64,000 bases of DNA from Allobosea sp. (GCF_030695125.1 NZ_JAUYTP010000029.1:248001-312000), one strand, 5' to 3'; shown: positions 34,518 to 44,081, counted from the first letter of the stretch. Translations and numbers: made by a program. The notes: generated from the sequence alone by a model not told the origin.

Positions 34518-34697
34518 CTGGGCCCTCTCCTCAAACGTCGTTTCCCCGTGGACCCGGTGGTCCGCCTGTGTCGGGCGGAGTCCAAGTCGCGTCGTCTACC
34601 GGCCTGTTGCGACCGATCGATGAAGGTTCCCGTCGGCTAAGGACCCCGCTTCGGCGAGCCGGAGCGATCCCTTGCGTCGGGCTTCATCTGCGATAAA

Positions 34698-34713
34698 GTC
34701 ATACCATACAGAC
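34698..34713. promoter_or_regulatory. Possible GntR-type operator
   Basis: GTCATACCATACAGAC lies in the gap between the ATPase and FadR-type genes. On the minus strand it gives GTATGGTATGAC, similar in style to the TTGTATGA elements bound by sugar-acid FadR/GntR repressors. It is only a weak match. Confidence 0.3.
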
Positions 34714-34777
34714 AGGCGTGTCAAGCGCCGGCCGAATGGCAGCGGACGGGCTGCTGAAACGGGGGAGGCGCCAGACG

Positions 34778-35539
34778 ATGCGGGTGCGCGACTATTCGCG
34801 GCCGACGACCCTCAACCCCGACCGCCTCTTCGGCCAGGTCGCCCAGAAGCTCGCCGTCGCCATCATCACCGGCGCGATCAAGGCGGGCGAACTGCTTCCC
34901 GACGAGGATGGCCTGCGCGCCGACATCTCGGTGTCGCGCACCGCCTATCGCGAGGCCGTCAAGGTGCTCACCGCCAAGGGGCTGGTCGAGGCGCGCCCCA
35001 AGAGCGGCACGCGGGCGGCGCCGCGCGACAGCTGGAATCTGCTCGATCCCGACGTTCTGGCCTGGCATTTCGAGGCCGACCCGAACGAGAAATTCATTCG
35101 CGATCTCTTTGAGTTGCGCCGTTTTGCCGAGCCCGCGGCGGCGCGCCTGGCCGCGCAGCGCCGCACCCCCGCCGACATCGCCCGCATCGAAGCCGCCTTT
35201 CGCGGAATGGCCGACAACCAGCCCTATGACGACGTCACGATCCGGGCCGATCTGGCCTTCCACGAGGCCGTCTTCACCGCCTCCCACAACGCCACGCTGA
35301 TGTGCCTGGCGAGCGCCGTCGCCGCCACCGTGCAATGGTCGCTGCTGCTCAAATCGATCGACGACCGCGAGTTCTTCATCGCCTCGCTGGTCGACCACGA
35401 GCGGGTGCTGGACGCGATCGTCCAGCGCGACGGCGATCTCGCCTCGGCCCGGATGACGGCGCTCGTCATCGACAGCCTGAACACCACGCTCGCCCTGTTG
35501 ACGCCGCTTGCGACGGCGCCCATCCAGAAAACCGCGTGA
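34778..35539 (+). CDS. FadR/GntR family transcriptional regulator (FCD domain)
   Basis: A 253-residue regulator. The winged helix covers residues 15-80, with L-L-P-D-E-D-G-L-R-A-D-I-S-V-S-R-T-A-Y-R-E-A-V-K-V-L. An FCD effector domain follows, with D-L-A-F-H-E-A-V near 165 and a later D-H-E-R-V-L-D-A-I that can supply metal ligands. ATG 34778 has GGGGGAGG about 9 bases upstream. It is divergent from the importer operon and upstream of a 2-hydroxyacid dehydrogenase, which fits control by a sugar acid. Confidence 0.92.
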   Translation: MRVRDYSRPTTLNPDRLFGQVAQKLAVAIITGAIKAGELLPDEDGLRADISVSRTAYREAVKVLTAKGLVEARPKSGTRAAPRDSWNLLDPDVLAWHFEADPNEKFIRDLFELRRFAEPAAARLAAQRRTPADIARIEAAFRGMADNQPYDDVTIRADLAFHEAVFTASHNATLMCLASAVAATVQWSLLLKSIDDREFFIASLVDHERVLDAIVQRDGDLASARMTALVIDSLNTTLALLTPLATAPIQKTA

Positions 35540-35708
35540 TTAAATCATATTATATCGGCGCCCAGGGCGCTGTTTCGGCGGCGCGGCGCGTGGTTCACAG
35601 GCCCGGCGCTCGACCCGACCGCGAAGTGGCTTCCCTGCCGCGGCCATCTCCGGCATTTAAACGATTCATATCAGCCTGATCAAGCCGCCCACCCTTCACC
35701 CGAAGACA

Positions 35709-36695
35709 ATGGAAACGCCTCCCATGACACGGCCCGACGCCACCGACATCCTGATGACCGGCCCTTTGATGGCCTATGCGGCCGACCAGTTGAAGGCCCG
35801 CTTCACCGTCCATGAGCTGTGGAAGGCCGACGACAAGCAAGCCCTGCTGCGGGAGGTCGCCGGCAAGGTGCGCGGCATCGCCGGCGGCGGCCATATCCGC
35901 ATCGACGGCGCCCTGTTCGACGCGCTGCCCAAGCTCGAGATGATCGCGAATTTCGGCGTCGGTTACGACAATGTCGATGCCGCCGAAGCGGGCCGTCGCG
36001 GCCTCGTCGTGTCCAACACCCCCGATGTGCTGACCGACGAGGTCGCCGACCTCGCCATCGGCCTGCTGATCTCGACCGTCCGGCAGTTGCCGCAGGTCGA
36101 TCGCTATCTGCGCGAGGGCAAATGGCTGACCGCGGCCTATCCGCTGACCACCTCGCTGCGCAAGCGCAAGGTCGGCATCGTCGGGCTGGGCCGCATCGGC
36201 AAGGCGGTGGCGCACCGGATCGAGGCCTTCGGCCTGCCGATCGCCTATCACGGCCGCTCGCGCCAGGCCGACGTGCCCTATCGCTACTACCCCTCGCTGG
36301 TCGAGATGGCCCAGGATGTCGACACGCTGATCTCGGTCGCGCCCGGCGGCGCCTCGACGCACCACATCATCAATGCCGAAGTGCTGAAGGCGCTGGGTCC
36401 CAACGGCATCGTCGTCAATGTCGGCCGCGGCACCGTGATCGACGAGAAGGCCCTGATCGAGGCCCTGCAGAACAAGACCATCCTCTCGGCGGGCCTCGAC
36501 GTCTTCGAGGACGAGCCGCGCGTGCCGGCCGAGTTGATCGCGATCGAGCATGCCGTGCTTTTGCCCCATGTCGGCTCGGCCTCGGTCCACACCCGCGAGC
36601 AGATGGGCCAGCTGCTCGTCGACAACCTGTTCTCCTGGTTCGACGGCAAGGGCCCGCTGACGCCCGTGGCCGAGACGCCATGGACAAAGGCCTGA
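35709..36695 (+). CDS. 2-hydroxyacid dehydrogenase (hydroxypyruvate/glyoxylate reductase type)
   Basis: A 328-residue D-isomer-specific dehydrogenase. The NAD(P) site G-L-G-R-I-G-K-A-V is near 160. The catalytic residues are Arg in G-R-G-T-V-I-D-E, Glu in D-E-P-R and His in L-P-H-V-G-S-A-S. It would reduce hydroxypyruvate or glyoxylate to D-glycerate or glycolate. ATG 35709 is taken; ATG 35724 is equally possible. It is transcribed away from the regulator, in line with a sugar-acid pathway feeding the glycerate kinase at 57.5 kb. Confidence 0.9.
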   Translation: METPPMTRPDATDILMTGPLMAYAADQLKARFTVHELWKADDKQALLREVAGKVRGIAGGGHIRIDGALFDALPKLEMIANFGVGYDNVDAAEAGRRGLVVSNTPDVLTDEVADLAIGLLISTVRQLPQVDRYLREGKWLTAAYPLTTSLRKRKVGIVGLGRIGKAVAHRIEAFGLPIAYHGRSRQADVPYRYYPSLVEMAQDVDTLISVAPGGASTHHIINAEVLKALGPNGIVVNVGRGTVIDEKALIEALQNKTILSAGLDVFEDEPRVPAELIAIEHAVLLPHVGSASVHTREQMGQLLVDNLFSWFDGKGPLTPVAETPWTKA

Positions 36696-36739
36696 CCCGC
36701 CACCCAGGCCCGACCCGGCCCCGAGGCCTGACCGGGGTC

Positions 36740-37549
36740 ATGCGGCGCGGCGCGCTGGCGGCGCTGCCGCTGGTGGCGGCCGCCCTGCTGCCGGCCGCCG
36801 CTCTCCAGGCCCAGACCGCGCCGCCCCCCCGTGGCGCGGACCGGGCGCCGGAGGCGATTCGCACCATGCTCGGCGCCTGGGATCTCGACATCCCAGGCGC
36901 CTCGCGCGGTTGCACGGTCACCTTCGGCGCCGAAACAGATGCTCATGGCCGCCAGCTGCGCTTTCCCGCTACCTGCCGTCGCGCCCTGCCGCTGCTGAAC
37001 ACCGTGACCGGCTGGGCGCGCGCGCCCGACGGCACGGTCCAGCTGCTCGATGCGGCGGGCAAGCGCGTGATCGCCTTCGGCAACGGCTCCGCCGAGCGTG
37101 GTTTCACCGGCACCGGCACGGACGGCCGCACCTACGCCCTGTCGTCGAAGGACCATCCCCGCGCGGCGCGCCGCCCCGCACCCAGCCCTGCCGAGCAGGC
37201 TGCGACCGCAGCCCAGCAGCCGACCCCGGTGGACATGGCCCGTACGCCGGCGCCGGAAACGCTGCCCGGCCTCTATCAGATGATGCGCCAGCAAGGGCGG
37301 GAGGCCTGCCGGATCGTGCTTGCCCCGGCGACGGCGGGCCCCCAAACCTCCGCACCGGCCGCCTTGGCCGGCCCCTGCCCTGACACCGGCCTCACCATCT
37401 TCGACCCTGTCGCCTGGCGCTATGGGGCGGGCCGGCTCGCGCTGGTCGCCCGTAAGGGGCACAGCGTCGAGCTGATTTTCGAGAACGCCCAGTGGCGCAA
37501 GGACCCGGCGGTCGGGGCGCCGCTGCTGCTGCGCAAGGTCCAGCCCTGA
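36740..37549 (+). CDS. Exported protein with two AprI/Inh-like domains
   Basis: A 269-residue protein with a signal peptide (M-R-R-G-A-L-A-A-L-P ... A-L-Q-A-Q). Two beta-barrel Inh-like repeats follow. One begins M-L-G-A-W-D-L-D with C-T-V-T-F ... A-T-C; the second begins L-P-G-L-Y-Q-M-M with C-R-I-V-L ... G-P-C-P. Each has a conserved cysteine pair. They are joined by a Pro/Ala linker. Inh proteins inhibit metalloproteases in the periplasm. An upstream in-frame ATG at 36680 would overlap the dehydrogenase; 36740 gives the better signal peptide. Confidence 0.75.
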   Translation: MRRGALAALPLVAAALLPAAALQAQTAPPPRGADRAPEAIRTMLGAWDLDIPGASRGCTVTFGAETDAHGRQLRFPATCRRALPLLNTVTGWARAPDGTVQLLDAAGKRVIAFGNGSAERGFTGTGTDGRTYALSSKDHPRAARRPAPSPAEQAATAAQQPTPVDMARTPAPETLPGLYQMMRQQGREACRIVLAPATAGPQTSAPAALAGPCPDTGLTIFDPVAWRYGAGRLALVARKGHSVELIFENAQWRKDPAVGAPLLLRKVQP

Positions 37550-37718
37550 CAAGCCGCGCGGAGCCTTCCGCCCTTGGTCGCGGTTGCCGGTGCGCGCATC
37601 TGACCTTACGTTAACGTATGCTCGAGTTGGCCCACGCGTCTCTGGCGATCCGCGTCGATCGTTCCTAGATGCCCCCCCAGGCGCCCGGAGCTTGGCGCAA
37701 CGGAAAAAGGGATCGCCG

Positions 37719-38621
37719 ATGTTCAACGCCAAATCACTTCTCGATGCCCTGGTCAGCGCCGGCACCCAGGCCGGCAAACCCGGCGGTCAGGGCCAGACCG
37801 GATCTCTCGGCTCCCTCCTCGGGGGATTGGCCGAAAAGGTTCAGCAGAGCGGCGGCGTTGGCGGACTTGCGGGCATGGCCGGCCAGATCCTGACCCAGGC
37901 GACGCAAGGCGTCGGCGACGCCGCCCGCCAGACCGGCGTGCAGCAGAAAGCCGGCGAGGCGCTCGGCCAGGTCAGTGGCGGACGCTCGGCGCAGGACGTG
38001 CTGGCCCAGGCCAAGGCAATGTTCGATAAGAACCCGGCCATGGCCACCGCCGTGCTCGGCGGTCTCGGCGCGCTGGTCTTCGGCTCGTCGACCGGCCGGG
38101 CCGTGGTCGGCTCGGCGGCGAAGCTCGGCGGCATGGCCCTGATCGGCGGCCTCGCCTACAAGGCCTACCAGAACTACCAGTCCGGCAAGCCGATGCTCGA
38201 TGTCGGCAGCAGCCCCGAGCTGCTTCCCGCGCCGCGCGGCACCGGCTTCGAGCCGGAGGCGGCGAGCCAGGCGAACGCGCTCGTCTTCATCCGCGCCATG
38301 ATCGCCGCCGCCGCCGCCGATGGCTCGATCGACGGCGACGAACGCGCCGCCATTCTCGGCGGCCTGCGGGAGGCCGGCTTCGATCAGGAAGCGAATGAGT
38401 GGCTCGAGGCTGAAATGGCCAATCCCGCCTCGATCGACGCGTTGGTCGAGGGCGCGGAAAGCCCCGAACTCGCGGCCCAGATCTACACGGCGGCCCGCAT
38501 CGCGATCAATCCGGACACGGCCAGGGAAAAGGACTTCCTCGCCGGGCTCTCGGCCTCGCTGGGTCTCGATGCCGAACTCGTCGCCAATATCGACGTCGCC
38601 GCCAGCGCCGCGAAAGTCTGA
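37719..38621 (+). CDS. DUF533 / TerB-like membrane-associated protein
   Basis: A 300-residue protein. The N-terminal half is Gly/Ala/Gln-rich with a hydrophobic pair near 105-145. The C-terminal half is the DUF533 helical bundle, with F-I-R-A-M-I-A-A-A-A-A-D-G-S-I-D-G-D-E-R resembling TerB metal-binding segments. Function is unknown; TerB relatives are linked to metal or stress responses at the membrane. ATG 37719 is the family start, without a strong ribosome site. It is a single gene. Confidence 0.85.
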   Translation: MFNAKSLLDALVSAGTQAGKPGGQGQTGSLGSLLGGLAEKVQQSGGVGGLAGMAGQILTQATQGVGDAARQTGVQQKAGEALGQVSGGRSAQDVLAQAKAMFDKNPAMATAVLGGLGALVFGSSTGRAVVGSAAKLGGMALIGGLAYKAYQNYQSGKPMLDVGSSPELLPAPRGTGFEPEAASQANALVFIRAMIAAAAADGSIDGDERAAILGGLREAGFDQEANEWLEAEMANPASIDALVEGAESPELAAQIYTAARIAINPDTAREKDFLAGLSASLGLDAELVANIDVAASAAKV

Positions 38622-38920
38622 TCGCGCCGCGGTTTTCGGCGTCCTCTCGTCCCGTCGCGCCCTCGCCATCCGGCGAGGGCAGCATCAGGCTGTGCCGCAT
38701 CGTGCGTCGCAGCCGCCCCGGCGCCATCGCGGCCGGTCGTCAGCCCGGCGTTAAGCATCGCAGCGAAATGGCTGCACGCAGGGGTCTGCATCCATCGAGA
38801 TTTAGGATTTATCGGCGAGTAAGGCAGGAGCCATCACGGCCCACTGCCGCAACACCCTCGCCCGGACCCGTCATCGGCTCCCGGACGCTGTCGCGGCTCA
38901 CGGAGAGAAGAGACCGGCAC

Positions 38921-39811
38921 ATGTCTTTGACGGCGATGCTCAGAGCGATGCGACCGCATCACTGGCTCAAGAACGGGCTCGTCTTCGTTCCGATCCTGCT
39001 CAATCACGATGTCTTCGACATCGCCGCGCTGAGCCATGGCGCCATCGCCTTCGTCGCCTTCAGCCTGATGGCCTCGGCGATCTACCTGCTCAACGACATC
39101 ATCGATGTCGAGGCCGATCGGCGTCACCCGACCAAATGCAAGCGCCCGCTGGCCGCCGGGGAGATCACCGAGCGCCAGGCCTACGCGGCGGTGCCGCTGT
39201 TGCTGGCGGCATCCTTCGCGCTGTCCTGGCTGCTGCCGCAGCCGAGGCTCTTCCTGATGGCGCTGGGTGCCTATCTGGTGCTGGCCCTGGCCTATCTCTT
39301 TGTTCTCAAGCGCAAGCTGCTCGTCGACGTGCTGGGGCTCGCCGCCCTGCACACGCTGCGCATCCTGGCCGGCAACGCCGCGGGCTCGATCCCGCTGTCG
39401 TCCTGGCTGCTCGCCTTCTCGATGTTCCTGTTCCTCAGCCTGGCGCTGGTGAAGCGCTATGCCGAGCTGCGGATCACGCAGGACCAGTCCGGCCTCAAGA
39501 AAGCCGGACGCGGCTACCAGGCCGAGGATATCGAGGCGCTCTCGCAGCTCGGCATGGCGTCGGGCTGCACCTGCGCGCTGATCATGGCGCTCTATGTCGA
39601 CAGCGACGCCGTCAGGGAACGCTACACCCATCCCGAGGTCATCTGGCTGCTTTGCCCGATCATCCTCTACCAGATGGCCCGGATCTGGTTCCTGGCGCGG
39701 CGCGGGCAGATGCCGGACGATCCGCTGGTCTTTATGATCCGCGACTGGCGCAGCCAGGTCACCGGTGCGGCGGTGGTGGTCATCATGATCGCCGCGACGC
39801 TGCTGCCGTGA
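38921..39811 (+). CDS. UbiA-family decaprenyl-phosphate phosphoribosyltransferase-like protein
   Basis: A 296-residue polytopic prenyltransferase of the UbiA superfamily. The first Asp-rich motif N-D-I-I-D-V-E-A-D-R-R-H-P-T-K (58-72) matches the DPPR synthase (Rv3806c/NoeC) subgroup, which transfers phosphoribose from PRPP to polyprenyl phosphate. The second motif region lies near 185. It overlaps the DprE1-like gene by 4 bases (GTGA), and the two enzymes make consecutive steps of decaprenylphosphoryl-arabinose synthesis. Confidence 0.87.
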   Translation: MSLTAMLRAMRPHHWLKNGLVFVPILLNHDVFDIAALSHGAIAFVAFSLMASAIYLLNDIIDVEADRRHPTKCKRPLAAGEITERQAYAAVPLLLAASFALSWLLPQPRLFLMALGAYLVLALAYLFVLKRKLLVDVLGLAALHTLRILAGNAAGSIPLSSWLLAFSMFLFLSLALVKRYAELRITQDQSGLKKAGRGYQAEDIEALSQLGMASGCTCALIMALYVDSDAVRERYTHPEVIWLLCPIILYQMARIWFLARRGQMPDDPLVFMIRDWRSQVTGAAVVVIMIAATLLP

Positions 39812-41121
39812 CCCTGCCCTTGCCCGAGATCGGATCCTGGGGTGGCCTGCGGGCCCATGACACCACGACACTCGCGCCCGAGGCCTGGCTCGTCGACCCG
39901 GCTCCGCAGCGGGGGCCGGTCCTGGCCTATGGCAATGGTCGCTCCTACGGCGATTCCTGCCTGAACGATGGCGGGCGGCTGATCATCGCGCGCAGCCTCG
40001 ACCGCGTGCTCGCCTTCGACCGGGAGAGCGGGCTCGTCACCTGCGAGGCGGGCGTCCTGCTCGACGATCTCCTCAACCTCGTCGTCCCCACCGGCTGGTT
40101 TCCGCCGGTCACCCCCGGCACCTGCTTCGTCACCATCGCCGGCGCGCTCGCCAATGACGTCCATGGCAAGAACCACCACCGCGCCGGCACCTTCGGCCGC
40201 CATGTCCGGGCGCTCGAGCTGGTCCGCTCCGACGGGCAGCGGCTGACCTGCGCGCCCGACATCAACCCGGCGCTCTTTGCCGCAACCATCGGCGGCATGG
40301 GCCTGACCGGCCTGATCACGCAGGTCACGCTGCAGCTCATGCCGGTGGCGTCGGCCGAGATGATGCAGGAAACCATCCATTTCGGCGGGCTCGACGCATT
40401 CTTCGCCATCGCCGCCGCCTCCGATGCGACGCATGACTACACCGTCGCCTGGATCGACGCGCTCGCCGGCGGCCGCAATTTCGGGCGTGGCGTCTTCTTC
40501 CGCGCCAACCATGCCCCCGCCTCGGGCGAGCCGCCGCGCCAGCCGGGGCGCCGGCTGCCTTTCCCGATCAAGCCGCCCTTCCCGCTGATCAACGGCCTGA
40601 CGCTGCGCGCCTTCAACCTGCTGTACCGGACGGCGCAACCGCGCTCACCCGCCCCGCGCCGCATTCCCTATCGTCCGTTCTTCTATCCGCTCGACCGGGT
40701 CGCCGACTGGAACCGCGCCTATGGACCGGGGGGGTTGCGCCAGTTCCAGTGCGCGATTCCGATGCCGGCGGCACGGCAGACGGTGGAAACCATGCTGCGC
40801 CGGACGCTGGCGGCAGGGGAGGCATCCTTCCTCACGGTCCTCAAGCTGTTCGGAGACATGCCCTCGCCCGGCATGATGTCGTTCCCGATCGCCGGCGCGA
40901 CGCTGACGCTCGACTTCCCCCATCGCGGCGCGCGCACGGAAAAGCTCCTCACCGAGCTCGATGCGATGGCCATGGCCGTCGGCGGCCGCGTCAACCCCTA
41001 CAAGGACGCGCGCATGTCGCCCGCGACCTTCGAGGCCTCCTTTCCGCACTGGCGCGACTTCGCCGCGCATGTCGATCCGGGCTTTTCCTCGAGCTTCTGG
41101 CGGCGCGTGACGGCAGGCTGA
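39808..41121 (+). CDS. DprE1-like FAD-dependent decaprenylphosphoryl-ribose oxidase
   Basis: A 437-residue flavoprotein of the vanillyl-alcohol oxidase fold. The FAD-binding P-loop Y-G-N-G-R-S-Y-G-D-S (41-50) and T-P-G-T-C-F-V-T-I-A-G-A-L-A-N-D-V-H-G-K-N-H-H are diagnostic. DprE1 oxidises decaprenylphosphoryl-ribose to the 2'-keto form. The start is GTG overlapping the UbiA stop. The reductase partner DprE2 is not adjacent, which is unusual; it may lie elsewhere. A role in arabinose-containing surface glycans is inferred. Confidence 0.87.
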   Translation: MTLPLPEIGSWGGLRAHDTTTLAPEAWLVDPAPQRGPVLAYGNGRSYGDSCLNDGGRLIIARSLDRVLAFDRESGLVTCEAGVLLDDLLNLVVPTGWFPPVTPGTCFVTIAGALANDVHGKNHHRAGTFGRHVRALELVRSDGQRLTCAPDINPALFAATIGGMGLTGLITQVTLQLMPVASAEMMQETIHFGGLDAFFAIAAASDATHDYTVAWIDALAGGRNFGRGVFFRANHAPASGEPPRQPGRRLPFPIKPPFPLINGLTLRAFNLLYRTAQPRSPAPRRIPYRPFFYPLDRVADWNRAYGPGGLRQFQCAIPMPAARQTVETMLRRTLAAGEASFLTVLKLFGDMPSPGMMSFPIAGATLTLDFPHRGARTEKLLTELDAMAMAVGGRVNPYKDARMSPATFEASFPHWRDFAAHVDPGFSSSFWRRVTAG

Positions 41122-41258
41122 ATCGGCGTCGCCCGAATGCCGCGCGACGCGCCTCAAAAAATCCTCCGCCTCCTTTGAACCGCCTCGTCCCTCGCCGCGA
41201 CCAACGGTCATGGAGAGCGAATGGTTCGCTCCCGACAGACTTCAGGGAGATCGAGCCG

Positions 41259-41552
41259 ATGACCCGCTTCAAGACCTTCGCGACCGCCACCCTTGCCGCT
41301 CTCACCCTCGCCACCACGCTCGCGGCCACTTCTGCCGAAGCCCGCCCGCGCCACTGGGGCTATGGCCGTGGCCCGGCCATCGGGGCCGGCATCGTGGGGG
41401 CGCTCGCCGCCGGGGCCCTCGTGGCCGCTGCCACCCGCCCCGCTTACGGCGGCTACTATGCCCGCGGCCCCGTCCGCCAGTGCGACCTGGTCGAGCGCAT
41501 CAACCGCTATGGCGAGGTCGTCGGCTACCGCCGGGTCTGCGGCTACTACTGA
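41259..41552 (+). CDS. Small exported Gly/Tyr-rich protein
   Basis: A 97-residue protein with a clear signal peptide (T-L-A-A-L-T-L-A-T-T-L-A ending A-E-A), then a hydrophobic Gly/Ala stretch and a Tyr/Arg/Cys C-terminus (C-D-L-V-E-R ... R-V-C-G-Y-Y). Similar small secreted proteins are common in Rhizobiales; their function is unknown. The next structure is a good terminator. Confidence 0.75.
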   Translation: MTRFKTFATATLAALTLATTLAATSAEARPRHWGYGRGPAIGAGIVGALAAGALVAAATRPAYGGYYARGPVRQCDLVERINRYGEVVGYRRVCGYY

Positions 41553-41630
41553 GCGGCTCTCCGGGGCCAGGAACCCCGGCAGGACCCGCTGATAGTCGCC
41601 TCCCCCGTTCGAGACCTCCCGATACGACTT

Positions 41631-41661
41631 GGGCTCCCCGGTTTCCCGGAGAGCCCTTTTT
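41631..41661 (+). terminator. Rho-independent terminator
   Basis: GGGCTCCCCGG and CCCGGAGAGCCC form a stem around TTT with one bulge, followed by TTTTT (41657-41661). It lies between the convergent small exported protein and azoreductase genes. Confidence 0.75.
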
Positions 41662-41690
41662 CGGTGGCTCCGTGGCGAGTTGCCGGTGCG

Positions 41691-42296
41691 TCAGGCGACG
41701 CGGGCGAGCTCCGCCTTGGCGTCGTTGATCGCCTGCTCGCGCGCCTCGGGGCCGTAGCCCAGTTTTTCGGCGCGCACGAAGGTGACGTCGCTGATTCCGA
41801 TGAAGCCCAGCATCGTGCGCAGATGCGGCTCCTGCGAATCCAGCGCCTGGGTCGGACCGGAGCTGTAGATGCCGCCGCGGCTCTCGACGACGATGGCGCG
41901 CTTGCCCTCGAGCAGGCCGACCGGGCCCTTCTCGCCGTATTTGAAGGTCACGCCGGCCCGCAGCACATGGTCGAACCAGGCCTTGAGCGTCGAGGGGATG
42001 CCGAAATTATACATCGGCGCGCCGATGATCACGGTGTCGGCCGCCTTCAGCTCGGCGACGAGCGAATCCGACAGGGCCTTCGCCGCGCGCTGCGCCTCGT
42101 TGGCGGGCTCGGCGCCACGGATCGCGGCGGTGGAATCGGTGGTCAGATGCGGCACGGGGTTGGCGCCGAGATCGCGCTCCACCACGACCAGCGCGGGATC
42201 GGCCGTGCGCAGGCGGGCGACCGTCTCGTCGATGAGCTGCTTCGAGACCGAAGCCGCACCGGCGGCGCTGCTGTTGATGACGAGAAGATGGGACAT
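41691..42296 (-). CDS. azoR: FMN-dependent NADH-azoreductase
   Basis: A 201-residue flavodoxin-fold quinone/azo reductase. The FMN-binding N-S-S-A-A-G-A-A-S-V-S loop is at the N-terminus, P-M-Y-N-F-G-I-P-S-T-L-K-A-W-F-D near 95-110, and a V-E-S-R-G-G-I-Y segment near 145. It reduces quinones and azo compounds with two electrons in the cytosol. ATG 42296 is the family start, although the frame stays open upstream. It is divergent from a LysR gene 114 bases away, a common azoR/lysR pairing. Confidence 0.93.
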   Translation of the reverse strand: MSHLLVINSSAAGAASVSKQLIDETVARLRTADPALVVVERDLGANPVPHLTTDSTAAIRGAEPANEAQRAAKALSDSLVAELKAADTVIIGAPMYNFGIPSTLKAWFDHVLRAGVTFKYGEKGPVGLLEGKRAIVVESRGGIYSSGPTQALDSQEPHLRTMLGFIGISDVTFVRAEKLGYGPEAREQAINDAKAELARVA

Positions 42297-42410
42297 GGTG
42301 CTTGATCCTGAAACCGGGAACGGGTTCGATGCCGCTGATGTAGCGGCGCGCGTCCAGCAACGGAATGCGCAAGCCAAGCACCAAACTGTTGCATCCATGG
42401 GAACACCGTC

Positions 42411-43394
42411 ATGTCCGAGCTGGACGACATCCGCAGCTTCGTCGCCGTGGTCGAGAGCGGCGGCTTCGGGCGGGCCGGGCATCGGCTCGGCCTGTCCAAG
42501 TCGATCATCAGCCGTCGCGTCGCGCGGCTGGAGGCCGAACTCGGCACGCGCCTGCTCAGCCGCACCACGCGCGGCATCGCCGCCACCGAGGCCGGCCTCG
42601 AATTCAAGGCGCGCGGCGAGCGCATCCTGGCGGATCTGGCCGAGGCCCGCGACGCCGTCGCCCAGCAGGCGGGCGGGGTCGTCGGGCGGCTGCGCCTGTC
42701 GATGCCCCTGACCTTCGGCAACCGGCATGTCGCGCCGATCCTCGGCGAACTCGCAAGGCGCCATCCCGGCCTCGAACTCGATGTCGAGGCCAGCGACCGC
42801 TATGTTGACCTGATCGGCGAGCGCTTCGACGCCGCCATCCGCATCGGCACGCTGAAGGATTCGAGCCTGATCGCCCGCAGGATCGCGCCGATCCATGGCA
42901 TCATCCTCGCCAGCCCGGCCTATCTCGCGGCACGGGGGCGGCCCGCGACCCCGGTCGATCTCGCCGGCCATGACTGCCTGCTCTACACCGGCACCAGCAA
43001 TCCCGACTGGACCTTCCGGGTCGGCCGGCGCCGCGTCTCGGTTCGCCCGGCCGGGCGCCTGCGCTCCGACAGCGGCGAGACGCTGCTGGACTGGGCCAAG
43101 GCGGGGCTCGGCATCGTGCAGTTGCCAACCTTCATCGCCAGCGACGCCATTCGCGACGGCGCGCTGGAGCCGCTGCTCTGGGACTTCCCGCTGCAGGAAC
43201 ACGCGCTCTTCGTCGTGAGACCACCGGGAGCCTATGTGCCGGGCAAGGTCCGCGTGCTGATCGACCTGCTGGTCGAGCGTTTCGGCGGCGCGCCCTATTG
43301 GGACCCCTGCCAGGCGGCGGCGCGCGAGCGCGGCGTCACGCTGGGGTTCAAGCCGGGTTTCGAGGCCGAGGAAGAGGATCATCAGCCGGCGTGA
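42411..43394 (+). CDS. LysR family transcriptional regulator
   Basis: A 327-residue regulator. The N-terminal helix-turn-helix reads F-V-A-V-V-E-S-G-G-F-G-R-A-G-H-R-L-G-L-S, followed by the LysR substrate-binding fold (A-A-I-R-I-G-T-L-K-D-S near 145; G-L-G-I-V-Q-L-P near 235). It probably senses an electrophile or quinone and activates azoR. The tail of about 20 charged residues is a little longer than usual. Confidence 0.93.
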   Translation: MSELDDIRSFVAVVESGGFGRAGHRLGLSKSIISRRVARLEAELGTRLLSRTTRGIAATEAGLEFKARGERILADLAEARDAVAQQAGGVVGRLRLSMPLTFGNRHVAPILGELARRHPGLELDVEASDRYVDLIGERFDAAIRIGTLKDSSLIARRIAPIHGIILASPAYLAARGRPATPVDLAGHDCLLYTGTSNPDWTFRVGRRRVSVRPAGRLRSDSGETLLDWAKAGLGIVQLPTFIASDAIRDGALEPLLWDFPLQEHALFVVRPPGAYVPGKVRVLIDLLVERFGGAPYWDPCQAAARERGVTLGFKPGFEAEEEDHQPA

Positions 43395-43472
43395 TCGGGC
43401 TCATCACCCGATTTCGCGTGGCTTTGCGCAGCCGCCCCGGCACTCTGCGGCCTGCCCGGACGGAGACCGCCG

Positions 43473-44081
43473 ATGCTGCTCGTGGGAATGCTCGATAGCC
43501 CCTATGTCCGCCGCGCCGCGGTCACGGGCACCCTGCTGGGGGTGGAATTCGAGCACCGCTCGGTCTCGGTCTTCCGGCACATGGACGAATTTCGGGCGAT
43601 CAACCCGCTGATCAAGGCGCCGAGCCTTGTGACGGACGACGGCACGGTGATCAGCGAATCCCTGCTCATCATCCAGCATTTCGAGGATCTCGCCGGCCGC
43701 TCGCTGCGCCCGGTCGAGGCCAGCGCGCGGATACGGGACCTGTCGCTGACCGGCATCGGCATCGTCGCGGCCGACAAGGCGGTCGCGATCGAATACGAGC
43801 GCAAGAGGCCAGAAGGCCAGCGCCATGCGCCCTGGCAGGAACGGATCGTGGCCCAGCTCCACACTGCACTCGACCTGCTCGATGAAGCAGCCCTGGGCGG
43901 CCAAATCGCGGCCGGTCCCGAATTGCTGCCCAGCGACATCGCTGCCACGATCGCCTGGGGCTTCTGCCGCTTCGTGATCCCCGACTTCGCCCCCGCCGAG
44001 CGCTGGCCGGCCCTGGCGGAACAGGCGCGCACCTGCGAGGCGCTCGACGTCTTCAAGCACTGGCCGATCGACCGGGAATAG
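43473..44081 (+). CDS. Glutathione S-transferase-like protein
   Basis: A 202-residue protein with an N-terminal thioredoxin fold (L-L-V-G-M-L-D-S-P-Y-V-R-R-A-A-V-T-G) in which S-P-Y supplies the usual Ser/Tyr. The cis-Pro is in I-K-A-P-S-L-V, then I-S-E-S at the gamma-Glu site. The C-terminal helical domain is shortened but recognisable. Its position after the LysR/azoR pair suggests electrophile detoxification. Confidence 0.85.
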   Translation: MLLVGMLDSPYVRRAAVTGTLLGVEFEHRSVSVFRHMDEFRAINPLIKAPSLVTDDGTVISESLLIIQHFEDLAGRSLRPVEASARIRDLSLTGIGIVAADKAVAIEYERKRPEGQRHAPWQERIVAQLHTALDLLDEAALGGQIAAGPELLPSDIAATIAWGFCRFVIPDFAPAERWPALAEQARTCEALDVFKHWPIDRE

